This document shows, one piece after another, positions 47,585 through 60,012 of a DNA stretch of 64,000 nt. Each line of letters opens with the position of its first letter. The stretch's first letter is position 1. The stretch is from Cinnamomum chago (taxonomy: Eukaryota; Streptophyta; Magnoliopsida; Laurales; Lauraceae): assembly GCA_038049695.1 (NCBI GenBank), contig CP142458.1, positions 43,617,501 to 43,681,500 on the forward strand, given 5' to 3'. The position numbers were made by a program, and so were the translations under genes. A model generated the notes under the pieces. That model saw only the letters and a list, made by a program, of their open reading frames with translations. It did no database searches and was not told the origin of the DNA.

Positions 47585-50500
47585 ATGGATTGTTTTAGTA
47601 AGACCATCACATTCAGATTCCAAGGACCACAGGCAGAGTTGATATTTCAGGGGAACAGGAGGAAATCTCAGGCAGGATTTATTTCAGTGTTGAAGGCAAG
47701 CAGATTAGTGCAGAGTGGATGTCAGGCATTTATTGCGTTTATCACGGAGGAGAAACAGTCCCAAGGGGTGGAGGATATCCCCATTGTGTGTGAATTTCCG
47801 GATGTTTTTCCAGAAGAAATCCCGGGCTTACCACCAATTAGAGAAGTTGAGTTTACAATTGAACTCCTTCCAGGGACAGCTCCGATCTCGATTGCACCAT
47901 ACAGGATGGCTCCAGCAGAAATGGGTGAGCTAAAGCTTCAATTGCAGGATTTGTTGAGCAAAGGTTTTATTAGACCAAGTGTTTCACCGTGGGGAGCACC
48001 GGTGTTATTTGTGAAGAAGAAGGATGGAAGCTTGAGAATGTGCATAGACTACAGGAAGTTGAACCATGTGACAGTGAAGAACAAGTATCCTTTGCCAAGG
48101 ATAGATGAATTGTTTGATCAATTACAAGGAGCAGCCTATTTTTCCAAGGTAGACTTGAGGTCAGGGTACCATCAGTTGAGAGTTAGAGACTCAGATGTCC
48201 AGAAGACAGCCTTTAGAACAAGATATGGGCACTATGAGTTCTTAGTGATGCCCTTTGGTTTGACAAATGCACCAGCAGTCTTTATGGCTTTGATGAACAA
48301 GGTCTTTGCACCATATTTGGATCACTCTACGGTAGTGTTTATTGATGATGTTCTGGTATATTCCAAGAGTAAGAAGGAACATGAGGAACATTTGAGGACA
48401 GCGTTGCAGCTCTTGAGGGACAACCAGCTATATGCGAAACTCAGTAAGTGTGAATTCTGGTTAGAGCAAGTTGCTTTTCTAGGCCACATCATCTCCAGAG
48501 AAGGTTTAGCAGTTGATCCAGCGAAGATAGAGGCAGTTGTTAGTTGGGTGAGGCCAAGCAGTGTGACAGAAATTAGAAGCTTTTTGGGTTTAGCAGGCTA
48601 TTACAGAAGATTTGTCCAAGGTTTTTCGTCCATCGCAGCCCCTTTGACGAAATTGACTAGGAAGAATGTTCCATTTGTGTGGACTGATCAGTGTGAAACC
48701 AGTTTCCAAGAGTTGAAGGGAAGGTTAACCACAGCCCCAATCCTTACATTACCCTCGAGCAACGACGGATTTATTGTTTATACAGATGCTTCGAATGTGG
48801 GACTGGGTTGTGTATTGATGCAGGATGGCAAGGTGATTGCCTATGGCTCGAGGCAGTTGAAGGACCATGAGAAGAATTATGCGACTCACGACTTGGAGTT
48901 GGCAGCAGTTGTTTTCGCATTGAAGATGTGGAGACACTATCTCTACGGAGAGAAATTTGAGGTCCATTCAGATCACAGAAGTTTGCAATATTTGTTCTCA
49001 CAGAAGGATTTGAACATGAGGCAGAGAAGGTGGATGGAGTATATCAAAGATTATGACTTCCCAATCAAGTATCATCCAGGCAAAGTGAATGTGGTAGCAG
49101 ATGCGTTGAGCAGAAAATCAGTAGTCATGGCTAATTTGAGAGGAATGGGTGTCTTACAGCAGTTCGAAGAGTTGGGTGTAGAGGTACAAACCCTTAGATT
49201 GGGTGCGATGTTAGCGAATATGACAGTGTCAGAACCTACCTTCATCCAGAAGATCAAGGAAAATCAGTTGCGAGACCCAGACTTGGCTAAGATAGTGGAA
49301 GTTATTGCAGAACGTCCAGACTTCAAGATGGTGAATGGGATATTGTATTTTCGTGACCGGTTATGTGTGCCAAATGTGGATGATTTGAAGGATGAGATAA
49401 TGAATGAAGCTCACAGCACGAGATATTCTATGCATCCGGGTAGCACGAAGATGTACCACAATTTGAAGAATCGGTTTTGGTGGAACAACATGAAGAGAGA
49501 GATAGCAGCTTTTGTGTCTCGTTGTCTAACTTGTCAGTTGATCAAGGCAGAGCATCAGAAGCCTCCAGGTTTGTTACAGCCTTTGGAGATTCCGGAGTGG
49601 AAATGGGAGCACATTACCATGGATTTCATCTCCGGTTTGCCTAATACTAAGAAGGGAAATAATGCAATTTGGATCATTGTAGATCGTCTGACAAAGTCTG
49701 CTCACTTCATTCCGATGAAGACCGGGAATATGATGCATATGGCACCACTTGCGAAGTTATTTGTTGATGAGATTGTTAGTAAACATGGTCAACCCGTCTC
49801 CATTACTTCAGATAGAGACAGTAGATTTGTTTCAAAGTTTTGGAAAACTCTTCATGAGTCGATGGGTACCAAGCTCCAGTTCAGCACAGCTTATCATCCT
49901 CAGACCGATGGTCAGTCAGAAAGGACGATACAGACTCTCGAAGACATGTTGCGTGCTTGTGTATTGGATTTCAAGGTTCAGTGGGATGAATGCCTACCGC
50001 TTTGTGAATTTGCCTATAACAATAGTTACCACTCTAGCATCGGTATGGCACCTTTCGAAGCACTCTATGGTAGAAGATGCAGAACTCCGGTTTGCTGGGA
50101 AGAAGTCGGTGAACGTAGTTTCCATGGACCGACGATAGTTGGAGAGACAAGTGACAAGGTTAAGTTGATTCAGGAAAGGTTGAAGATTGCCCGAAGTAGG
50201 CAGAAGAGTTATGCAGACACTCGCAGAAGAGAATTGCAGTTTCAAGTGGGTGACAAGGTGTTTTTGAAAGTCTCACCAACTAGGGGAACTTTGAGATTTG
50301 GACAGAAGGGCAAGTTGTCCAGGAGATTTATTGGTCCATATGAGATTTTGAGCAAGATTGGAGATGTTGCTTATAGACTGGCGTTACCGCCGGAATTCTC
50401 CGGGGTACACAATGTTTTTCATGTTTCTATGCTCAAGAAGTATGTCTCTAGTCCTGCACACATTCTACAACATGAGCCTTTAGAGATTCGGGAAGATGCC

Positions 50501-50677
50501 TCGTATGTGGAAAGACCGATCAAGATCATTGACACCAAAGAGCAAGAATTGAGAAAACGGACTATTCATTGGGTCAAGGTACTTTGGGAAAATCACGAAC
50601 CAGAGGAAGCCACCTGGGAATTGAGAGAGCAAGTGCAGAGGAAGTATCCACAGCTTTTACCAGAGGTAATTGTTTGA
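47585..50677 (+). CDS. pol: Array unit 4 pol (1030 aa)
   Basis: Open, Q295 and I682, apparently identical in protein to unit 3. These are the two most alike neighbours, which suggests the most recent duplication or homogenisation between them. PBS at 47420 intact. Confidence 0.9.
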   Translation: MDCFSKTITFRFQGPQAELIFQGNRRKSQAGFISVLKASRLVQSGCQAFIAFITEEKQSQGVEDIPIVCEFPDVFPEEIPGLPPIREVEFTIELLPGTAPISIAPYRMAPAEMGELKLQLQDLLSKGFIRPSVSPWGAPVLFVKKKDGSLRMCIDYRKLNHVTVKNKYPLPRIDELFDQLQGAAYFSKVDLRSGYHQLRVRDSDVQKTAFRTRYGHYEFLVMPFGLTNAPAVFMALMNKVFAPYLDHSTVVFIDDVLVYSKSKKEHEEHLRTALQLLRDNQLYAKLSKCEFWLEQVAFLGHIISREGLAVDPAKIEAVVSWVRPSSVTEIRSFLGLAGYYRRFVQGFSSIAAPLTKLTRKNVPFVWTDQCETSFQELKGRLTTAPILTLPSSNDGFIVYTDASNVGLGCVLMQDGKVIAYGSRQLKDHEKNYATHDLELAAVVFALKMWRHYLYGEKFEVHSDHRSLQYLFSQKDLNMRQRRWMEYIKDYDFPIKYHPGKVNVVADALSRKSVVMANLRGMGVLQQFEELGVEVQTLRLGAMLANMTVSEPTFIQKIKENQLRDPDLAKIVEVIAERPDFKMVNGILYFRDRLCVPNVDDLKDEIMNEAHSTRYSMHPGSTKMYHNLKNRFWWNNMKREIAAFVSRCLTCQLIKAEHQKPPGLLQPLEIPEWKWEHITMDFISGLPNTKKGNNAIWIIVDRLTKSAHFIPMKTGNMMHMAPLAKLFVDEIVSKHGQPVSITSDRDSRFVSKFWKTLHESMGTKLQFSTAYHPQTDGQSERTIQTLEDMLRACVLDFKVQWDECLPLCEFAYNNSYHSSIGMAPFEALYGRRCRTPVCWEEVGERSFHGPTIVGETSDKVKLIQERLKIARSRQKSYADTRRRELQFQVGDKVFLKVSPTRGTLRFGQKGKLSRRFIGPYEILSKIGDVAYRLALPPEFSGVHNVFHVSMLKKYVSSPAHILQHEPLEIREDASYVERPIKIIDTKEQELRKRTIHWVKVLWENHEPEEATWELREQVQRKYPQLLPEVIV

Positions 50678-50714
50678 TTTATTTGGTGGACCAAATATCC
50701 TAAGGGGTGGAGGA

Positions 50715-53635
50715 TGTTAGACCCCGACCCAGACCAATTCGATTAGTGTGCGATTAGTGTGTGTTTAGTCCTAAGTGAGTTTAGTGGTTGTTGGGATAGA
50801 AATGATTAGTTTAGTCTTGGACATAGCTTTGGGAAATTTGAGAACGTTTAGTATAAATTAGACACACTCAGGAAGGCCTGAGTACACGTGTAAGCTTGGG
50901 AAGATCGTGTCGTTTTCCGTGTGAGTGTGATTTTGATTTCATTTAAATGATCTTTTTATGTGTTACAACTTTCGTTTTAAGGCCATTCATGTTTGAAGCC
51001 CAAAAGTACATGTTTCGGCCCAAAGAGGGTAAAATTGTCTTTCTTGCATAAATCTGGACACAATTTTCGAGATCTCATAAACATGTCAAAAATATACTTT
51101 TTGGAAACTAGATATTTCGACGATCGTTTTATCCTTCTTCGTCGAACTCATCCGAGGCCCACAAGATCATGTTTTAGCCATTTCAAGTTCAGGTCACATG
51201 GGGCCCATGAGTCATCACTTAATCCCCCTTTCCCTCTTCTTCCACTCACTTTACCAAATCTCTGCAATTTCTAAATCTAGGGCAAGGAAAACCTCTTTTC
51301 TTCTCCATCTTCCCCATCTTGTTTGATCTAGCTAGGGAGCTTCAAAGAAGATTCTAAGACCACCATTTTCTTCATCCCCTTGCAAGCTCTCCATTGATGC
51401 AAGTTTCTTGAGTTTCTAAGTTGGGCAAGAACTTCATTTCCTCTCTTCTCTCTTGTTTGACCTTCTCTAGGTAAGAGCTTCCACTCATGTCTTTCATAGA
51501 GTTATTTTGGTTCCTCAAGATTATGTTTTTCATGTTTGCAAACCCTTTTGTTAAAATGGGTTCTTTGGTTCCATTTTTGAGTGAGTTTGTGTGTTTTCTC
51601 TTGGGTTTTCTTGTAGTGTTGGCTTAGCTTTTGAGTGAAGTGCTTGGAGAGGATTATTAGCATTTGGGCAAGGCAAGTAATCTCTATAGGACCATTGTGC
51701 ATGTATATTTTAAGCTACATTGTTGTTTTCGGAAATTTTGCATATGAAAATGTTTATAAGCTTCATGATCATGTTTTCCTTGGATTGGATGTTTGGGATT
51801 GTGAGAAATGTGTATTTTATCCCTTGGAGAGCATGGAGGCTCAGGGAGTGCAGGTGGAATGAAAAACAAGAAGAAGAGAAGAAGGAAATGTGGAAAATCT
51901 GCACTGAACTGTACTTCCCGTGCAGTTTCGGTCAGCTGACGGCTAGCCGTAATTCCCATTTCGGCTAACCGCGAGCCAACCGAAATCAGCGGTTCCTTTT
52001 CCAGTAGCTGACTTTTGCTTCAGGGTCCTGCGCTCAGCCCTGCGGTTAGCTCACGGCTAGCCGCCAGTTCCCTTGCGGCTAACCGTAAGCCAACCGAAAT
52101 TATTACGGTTCCTTTTCCAGAGAGCAACATCAGACCTGGGTTTTCAGCGGTCAGCTTACGGCTAGCCGCCAGTCTCTATTTCGGCTAGCCGCCAGCTGAC
52201 CGCAAGCTGACCGAAATTGACCAATTCCTAGTTTTGAAGAAGTTTTGCAAGAGTGAAAACTAGAACATGTTAAGTGACCTTTAGCTTGATATTGTGTACT
52301 CGAAACTCGAGATGTCTTGAACTTTCGGGACACCAACTCTATTCCAAATTCCAACATTTGGGCTTCGAATACACAAAGATCAATTAAGGGTCCTCACATG
52401 TGCTTGATAGGCTTTGTGTTCGTACCTTAGTTTGATATAATGAATATCACCGTGTACTCGTTTTGAAGTTTAGTACAAGCTAGTTTTGAAAATGTGTTCC
52501 AAGAAAAAGGGGATCACTTCCTAAGCGTGTTATGCATATTAATTATGCACGTGCTAGTCGTGTTCATCGTGTTTCGTTAAGTGATTTCTCCCTTTTTCTT
52601 ATATCGACATGTTTAGACCGTGTTTCGCGTGTTTTGTGCATTCATGAATTAAGTAAACACCACTGAGCTTAGACTGCCCTTTCAGTCTGATCCACTGCCT
52701 GGGGGTCTTTAAACATGTGGACTGTCTGCAGACTAGTCGTGTATTTATTACACATCGTGCGTGTCCGGTTCCGCGGCCGGAATTCCCGTCTTTGTGGGAA
52801 ATCGTGTCGTGCTTATATTATGTATATCGTGCTTGTCGTGCGTGCTTGCTCTTTTCATTATATAAATGATAGAGAAAGGATGGGCTCTTTGTGGATTGTA
52901 ACTATTCATGATATATTATGTATTCTTGCTAGTTTGTTTTGGTATCTCAGCTTTGTTCGTATTCTTGAAAATGTATCTCAGCTTTGTTCGTATTCTTAAA
53001 AATGTATCTCAGCTTTGATAGTATTTCATACCAAAGATTTGGTTACATGTTTTCTCTAAATGTTATTGTTCATGTTCATGCCTACATTGATTACCTGCCA
53101 AACCGTCGTGTTTGACCCTTGTTTATTGGTGCCCAGGTGCAGGAGACGTTGCCTTTGAGGAGGAGCGTCAGGAGGAGGCTTGTGAGCCAACTCCCGTGAG
53201 AGAGTGGCAGCCCGACGATGTCATTTAGATGTCGGTCTGGTTCTCGAGTTTCGTCACCTTTAGTCTTGGGGTTTCTTTTGGTTATTTTGAGATTGTATTG
53301 ACCTTTATTGGTCTCTTATGGGTTGTACTAAACTTAACTTACTTTCGTGTTAAACTTATAACTTGAACTATGTTTGGGAATGCCATGATAACTCTTTTCT
53401 TTGATGCTATGTCTTGTTATTAAATGTTATAGCACTTAAAGATTTGATTGTGCTTATCGTGATGTGTTTTGCTACACGCTTCCGCAATCGTGTACGTGTG
53501 AGTCAGATTCCGCGTGTCTTTGGGAATCCTCACCGCGGGAACCTGTGGGAAAATAATGAACCATTAAGCAATTAACAACACCGAATGCAATGCAACACTC
53601 GTCGCGGGCCCGGGATCCGTTCCGGGGTCGCGACA
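50715..53635 (+). mobile_element. Array LTR4
   Basis: Complete, 2921 bp. Variants: C52033 (as LTR3), ACTTTCGGG near 52323 (as LTR2 and LTR5), A52603, G53042 (as LTR2 and LTR5), CACCGCGGG. Confidence 0.95.
53127..53228 (+). CDS. Conserved LTR mini-frame, array LTR4
   Basis: Unchanged relative to the other array copies. Confidence 0.4.
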   Translation, partial: WCPGAGDVAFEEERQEEACEPTPVREWQPDDVI

Positions 53636-53804
53636 GGACTGGTATCAGAGCGAGACATGTTTCAGGCAATTAAAAGAAACTAGAAAGATCTTAGGAACGT
53701 GGCGAGGATTCGTGAGTTCGATAGACTCGTTGGTATAGGACCTTAGAAACCCTTGTACCATGTTTATTGTGTACTAACACCTCGTTTTACAGTATCATGC
53801 CACC

Positions 53805-56800
53805 ATGGATTGTTTTAGTAAGACCATCACATTCAGATTCCAAGGACCACAGGCAGAGTTGATATTTCAGGGGAACAGGAGGAAATCTCAGGCAGGATTT
53901 ATTTCAGTGTTGAAGGCAAGCAGATTAGTGCAGAGTGGATGTCAGGCATTTATTGCGTTTATCACGGAGGAGAAACAGTCCCAAGGGGTGGAGGATATCC
54001 CCATTGTGTGTGAATTTCCGGATGTTTTTCCAGAAGAAATCCCGGGCTTACCACCAATTAGAGAAGTTGAGTTTACAATTGAACTCCTTCCAGGGACAGC
54101 TCCGATCTCGATTGCACCATACAGGATGGCTCCAGCAGAAATGGGTGAGCTAAAGCTTCAATTGCAGGATTTGTTGAGCAAAGGTTTTATTAGACCAAGT
54201 GTTTCACCGTGGGGAGCACCGGTGTTATTTGTGAAGAAGAAGGATGGAAGCTTGAGAATGTGCATAGACTACAGGAAGTTGAACCATGTGACAGTGAAGA
54301 ACAAGTATCCTTTGCCAAGGATAGATGAATTGTTTGATCAATTACAAGGAGCAGCCTATTTTTCCAAGGTAGACTTGAGGTCAGGGTACCATCAGTTGAG
54401 AGTTAGAGACTCAGATGTCCAGAAGACAGCCTTTAGAACAAGATATGGGCACTATGAGTTCTTAGTGATGCCCTTTGGTTTGACAAATGCACCAGCAGTC
54501 TTTATGGCTTTGATGAACAAGGTCTTTGCACCATATTTGGATCACTCTACGGTAGTGTTTATTGATGATGTTCTGGTATATTCCAAGAGTAAGAAGGAAC
54601 ATGAGGAACATTTGAGGACAGCGTTGCAGCTCTTGAGGGACAACCAGCTATATGCGAAACTCAGTAAGTGTGAATTCTGGTTAGAGCGAGTTGCTTTTCT
54701 AGGCCACATCATCTCCAGAGAAGGTTTAGCAGTTGATCCAGCGAAGATAGAGGCAGTTGTTAGTTGGGTGAGGCCAAGCAGTGTGACAGAAATTAGAAGC
54801 TTTTTGGGTTTAGCAGGCTATTACAGAAGATTTGTCCAAGGTTTTTCGTCCATCGCAGCCCCTTTGACGAAATTGACTAGGAAGAATGTTCCATTTGTGT
54901 GGACTGATCAGTGTGAAACCAGTTTCCAAGAGTTGAAGGGAAGGTTAACCACAGCCCCAATCCTTACATTACCCTCGAGCAACGACGGATTTATTGTTTA
55001 TACAGATGCTTCGAATGTGGGACTGGGTTGTGTATTGATGCAGGATGGCAAGGTGATTGCCTATGGCTCGAGGCAGTTGAAGGACCATGAGAAGAATTAT
55101 GCGACTCACGACTTGGAGTTGGCAGCAGTTGTTTTCGCATTGAAGATGTGGAGACACTATCTCTACGGAGAGAAATTTGAGGTCCATTCAGATCACAGAA
55201 GTTTGCAATATTTGTTCTCACAGAAGGATTTGAACATGAGGCAGAGAAGGTGGATGGAGTATATCAAAGATTATGACTTCCCAATCAAGTATCATCCAGG
55301 CAAAGTGAATGTGGTAGCAGATGCGTTGAGCAGAAAATCAGTAGTCATGGCTAATTTGAGAGGAATGGGTGTCTTACAGCAGTTCGAAGAGTTGGGTGTA
55401 GAGGTACAAACCCTTAGATTGGGTGCGATGTTAGCGAATATGACAGTGTCAGAACCTACCTTCATCCAGAAGATCAAGGAAAATCAGTTGCGAGACCCAG
55501 ACTTGGCTAAGATAGTGGAAGTTATTGCAGAACGTCCAGACTTCAAGATGGTGAATGGGATATTGTATTTTCGTGACCGGTTATGTGTGCCAAATGTGGA
55601 TGATTTGAAGGATGAGATAATGAATGAAGCTCACAGCACGAGATATTCTATGCATCCGGGTAGCACGAAGATGTACCACAATTTGAAGAATCGGTTTTGG
55701 TGGAACAACATGAAGAGAGAGATAGCAGCTTTTGTGTCTCGTTGTCTAACTTGTCAGTTGATCAAGGCAGAGCATCAGAAGCCTCCAGGTTTGTTACAGC
55801 CTTTGGAGATTCCGGAGTGGAAATGGGAGCACATTACCATGGATTTCATCTCCGGTTTGCCTAATACTAAGAAGGGAAATAATGCAATTTGGATCATTGT
55901 AGATCGTCTGACAAAGTCTGCTCACTTCATTCCGATGAAGACCGGGAATATGATGCATATGGCACCACTTGCGAAGTTATTTGTTGATGAGATTGTTAGT
56001 AAACATGGTCAACCCGTCTCCATTACTTCAGATAGAGACAGTAGATTTGTTTCAAAGTTTTGGAAAACTCTTCATGAGTCGATGGGTACCAAGCTCCAGT
56101 TCAGCACAGCTTATCATCCTCAGACCGATGGTCAGTCAGAAAGGACGATACAGACTCTCGAAGACATGTTGCGTGCTTGTGTATTGGATTTCAAGGTTCA
56201 GTGGGATGAATGCCTACCGCTTTGTGAATTTGCCTATAACAATAGTTACCACTCTAGCATCGGTATGGCACCTTTCGAAGCACTCTATGGTAGAAGATGC
56301 AGAACTCCGGTTTGCTGGGAAGAAGTCGGTGAACGTAGTTTCCATGGACCGACGATAGTTGGAGAGACAAGTGACAAGGTTAAGTTGATTCAGGAAAGGT
56401 TGAAGATTGCCCGAAGTAGGCAGAAGAGTTATGCAGACACTCGCAGAAGAGAATTGCAGTTTCAAGTGGGTGACAAGGTGTTTTTGAAAGTCTCACCAAC
56501 TAGGGGAACTTTGAGATTTGGACAGAAGGGCAAGTTGTCCAGGAGATTTATTGGTCCATATGAGATTTTGAGCAAGATTGGAGATGTTGCTTATAGACTG
56601 GCGTTACCGCCGGAATTCTCCGGGGTACACAATGTTTTTCATGTTTCTATGCTCAAGAAGTATGTCTCTAGTCCTGCACACATTCTACAACATGAGCCTT
56701 TAGAGATTCGGGAAGATGCCTCGTATGTGGAAAGACCGATCAAGATCATTGACACCAAAGAGCAAGAATTGAGAAAACGGACTATTCATTGGGTCAAGGT

Positions 56801-56897
56801 ACTTTGGGAAAATCACGAACCAGAGGAAGCCACCTGGGAATTGAGAGAGCAAGTGCAGAGGAAGTATCCACAGCTTTTACCAGAGGTAATTGTTTGA
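53805..56897 (+). CDS. pol: Array unit 5 pol (1030 aa)
   Basis: Open. Combines R295 (as unit 2) with I682 (as units 3 and 4), a recombinant-looking pair. Catalytic residues and chromodomain are intact. PBS at 53640. Confidence 0.9.
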   Translation: MDCFSKTITFRFQGPQAELIFQGNRRKSQAGFISVLKASRLVQSGCQAFIAFITEEKQSQGVEDIPIVCEFPDVFPEEIPGLPPIREVEFTIELLPGTAPISIAPYRMAPAEMGELKLQLQDLLSKGFIRPSVSPWGAPVLFVKKKDGSLRMCIDYRKLNHVTVKNKYPLPRIDELFDQLQGAAYFSKVDLRSGYHQLRVRDSDVQKTAFRTRYGHYEFLVMPFGLTNAPAVFMALMNKVFAPYLDHSTVVFIDDVLVYSKSKKEHEEHLRTALQLLRDNQLYAKLSKCEFWLERVAFLGHIISREGLAVDPAKIEAVVSWVRPSSVTEIRSFLGLAGYYRRFVQGFSSIAAPLTKLTRKNVPFVWTDQCETSFQELKGRLTTAPILTLPSSNDGFIVYTDASNVGLGCVLMQDGKVIAYGSRQLKDHEKNYATHDLELAAVVFALKMWRHYLYGEKFEVHSDHRSLQYLFSQKDLNMRQRRWMEYIKDYDFPIKYHPGKVNVVADALSRKSVVMANLRGMGVLQQFEELGVEVQTLRLGAMLANMTVSEPTFIQKIKENQLRDPDLAKIVEVIAERPDFKMVNGILYFRDRLCVPNVDDLKDEIMNEAHSTRYSMHPGSTKMYHNLKNRFWWNNMKREIAAFVSRCLTCQLIKAEHQKPPGLLQPLEIPEWKWEHITMDFISGLPNTKKGNNAIWIIVDRLTKSAHFIPMKTGNMMHMAPLAKLFVDEIVSKHGQPVSITSDRDSRFVSKFWKTLHESMGTKLQFSTAYHPQTDGQSERTIQTLEDMLRACVLDFKVQWDECLPLCEFAYNNSYHSSIGMAPFEALYGRRCRTPVCWEEVGERSFHGPTIVGETSDKVKLIQERLKIARSRQKSYADTRRRELQFQVGDKVFLKVSPTRGTLRFGQKGKLSRRFIGPYEILSKIGDVAYRLALPPEFSGVHNVFHVSMLKKYVSSPAHILQHEPLEIREDASYVERPIKIIDTKEQELRKRTIHWVKVLWENHEPEEATWELREQVQRKYPQLLPEVIV

Positions 56898-56934
56898 TTT
56901 ATTTGGTGGACCAAATATCCTAAGGGGTGGAGGA

Positions 56935-59843
56935 TGTTAGACCCCGACCCAGACCAATTCGATTAGTGTGCGATTAGTGTGTGTTTAGTCCTAAGTGAGT
57001 TTAGTGGTTGTTGGGATAGAAATGATTAGTTTAGTCTTGGACATAGCTTTGGGAAATTTGAGAACGTTTAGTATAAATTAGACACACTCAGGAAGGCCTG
57101 AGTACACGTGTAAGCTTGGGAAGATCGTGTCGTTTTCCGTGTGAGTGTGATTTTGATTTCATTTAAATGATCTTTTTATGTGTTACAACTTTCGTTTTAA
57201 GGCCATTCATGTTTGAAGCCCAAAAGTACATGTTTCGGCCCAAAGAGGGTAAAATTGTCTTTCTTGCATAAATCTGGACACAATTTTCGAGATCTCATAA
57301 ACATGTCAAAAATATACTTTTTGGAAACTAGATATTTCGACGATCGTTTTATCCTTCTTCGTCGAACTCATCCGAGGCCCACAAGATCATGTTTTAGCCA
57401 TTTCAAGTTCAGGTCACATGGGGCCCATGAGTCATCACTTAATCCCCCTTTCCCTCTTCTTCCACTCACTTTACCAAATCTCTGCAATTTCTAAATCTAG
57501 GGCAAGGAAAACCTCTTTTCTTCTCCATCTTCCCCATCTTGTTTGATCTAGCTAGGGAGCTTCAAAGAAGATTCTAAGACCACCATTTTCTTCATCCCCT
57601 TGCAAGCTCTCCATTGATGCAAGTTTCTTGAGTTTCTAAGTTGGGCAAGAACTTCATTTCCTCTCTTCTCTCTTGTTTGACCTTCTCTAGGTAAGAGCTT
57701 CCACTCATGTCTTTCATAGAGTTATTTTGGTTCCTCAAGATTATGTTTTTCATGTTTGCAAACCCTTTTGTTAAAATGGGTTCTTTGGTTCCATTTTTGA
57801 GTGAGTTTGTGTGTTTTCTCTTGGGTTTTCTTGTAGTGTTGGCTTAGCTTTTGAGTGAAGTGCTTGGAGAGGATTATTAGCATTTGGGCAAGGCAAGTAA
57901 TCTCTATAGGACCATTGTGCATGTATATTTTAAGCTACATTGTTGTTTTCGGAAATTTTGCATATGAAAATGTTTATAAGCTTCATGATCATGTTTTCCT
58001 TGGATTGGATGTTTGGGATTGTGAGAAATGTGTATTTTATCCCTTGGAGAGCATGGAGGCTCAGGGAGTGCAGGTGGAATGAAAAACAAGAAGAAGAGAA
58101 GAAGGAAATGTGGAAAATCTGCACTGAACTGTACTTCCCGTGCAGTTTCGGTCAGCTGACGGCTAGCCGTAATTCCCATTTCGGCTAACCGCGAGCCAAC
58201 CGAAATCAGCGGTTCCTTTTCCAGTAGCTGACTTTTGCTTCAGGGTCCTGCGGTTAGCTCACGGCTAGCCGCCAATTCCCTTGCGGCTAACCGTAAGCCA
58301 ACCGAAATTATTACGGTTCCTTTTCCAGAGAGCAACATCAGACCTGGGTTTTCAGCGGTCAGCTTACGGCTAGCCGCCAGTCTCTATTTCGGCTAGCCGC
58401 CAGCTGACCGCAAGCTGACCGAAATTGACCAATTCCTAGTTTTGAAGAAGTTTTGCAAGAGTGAAAACTAGAACATGTTAAGTGACCTTTAGCTTGATAT
58501 TGTGTACTCGAAACTCGAGATGTCTTGAACTTTCGGGACACCAACTCTATTCCAAATTCCAACATTTGGGCTTCGAATACACAAAGATCAATTAAGGGTC
58601 CTCACATGTGCTTGATAGGCTTTGTGTTCGTACCTTAGTTTGATATAATGAATATCACCGTGTACTCGTTTTGAAGTTTAGTACAAGCTAGTTTTGAAAA
58701 TGTGTTCCAAGAAAAAGGGGATCACTTCCTAAGCGTGTTATGCATATTAATTATGCACGTGCTAGTCGTGTTCATCGTGTTTCGTTAAGTGATTTCTCCC
58801 TTTTTCTTATATCGACATGTTTAGACCGTGTTTCGCGTGTTTTGTGCATTCATGAATTAAGTAAACACCACTGAGCTTAGACTGCCCTTTCAGTCTGATC
58901 CACTGCCTAGGGGTCTTTAAACATGTGGACTGTCTGCAGACTAGTCGTGTATTTATTACACATCGTGCGTGTCCGGTTCCGCGGCCGGAATTCCCGTCTT
59001 TGTGGGAAATCGTGTCGTGCTTATATTATGTATATCGTGCTTGTCGTGCGTGCTTGCTCTTTTCATTATATAAATGATAGAGAAAGGATGGGCTCTTTGT
59101 GGATTGTAACTATTCATGATATATTATGTATTCTTGCTAGTTTGTTTTGGTATCTCAGCTTTGTTCGTATTCTTGAAAATGTATCTCAGCTTTGTTCGTA
59201 TTCTTAAAAATTTATCTCAGCTTTGATAGTATTTCATACCAAAGATTTGGTTACATGTTTTCTCTAAATGTTATTGTTCATGTTCATGCCTACATTGATT
59301 ACCTGCCAAACCGTCGTGTTTGACCCTTGTTTATTGGTGCCCAGGTGCAGGAGACGTTGCCTTTGAGGAGGAGCGTCAGGAGGAGGCTTGTGAGCCAACT
59401 CCCGTGAGAGAGTGGCAGCCCGACGATGTCATTTAGATGTCGGTCTGGTTCTCGAGTTTCGTCACCTTTAGTCTTGGGGTTTCTTTTGGTTATTTTGAGA
59501 TTGTATTGACCTTTATTGGTCTCTTATGGGTTGTACTAAACTTAACTTACTTTCGTGTTAAACTTATAACTTGAACTATGTTTGGGAATGCCATGATAAC
59601 TCTTTTCTTTGATGCTATGTCTTGTTATTAAATGTTATAGCACTTAAAGATTTGATTGTGCTTATCGTGATGTGTTTTGCTACACGCTTCCGCAATCGTG
59701 TACGTGTGAGTCAGATTCCGCGTGTCTTTGGGAATCCTCACCGCGGGAACCTGTGGGAAAATAATGAACCATTAAGCAATTAACAACACCGAATGCAATG
59801 CAACACTCGTCGCGGGCCCGGGATCCGTTCCGGGGTCGCGACA
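56935..59843 (+). mobile_element. Array LTR5 (2909 bp, 12-bp deletion)
   Basis: As LTR4, except for loss of 12 bp near 58252 inside the palindrome cluster, where CTGCGGT...CTGCGGT direct repeats flank the lost bases. A few private changes follow (for example CCAATTCCC near 58272, GCCTAGGGG near 58908). It accounts for the 6208-bp spacing to unit 6. Confidence 0.95.
59335..59436 (+). CDS. Conserved LTR mini-frame, array LTR5
   Basis: Unchanged despite the deletion upstream in the same LTR. Confidence 0.4.
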   Translation, partial: WCPGAGDVAFEEERQEEACEPTPVREWQPDDVI

Positions 59844-60012
59844 GGACTGGTATCAGAGCGAGACATGTTTCAGGCAATTAAAAGAAACTAGAAAGATCTT
59901 AGGAACGTGGCGAGGATTCGTGAGTTCGATAGACTCGTTGGTATAGGACCTTAGAAACCCTTGTACCATGTTTATTGTGTACTAACACCTCGTTTTACAG
60001 TATCATGCCACC

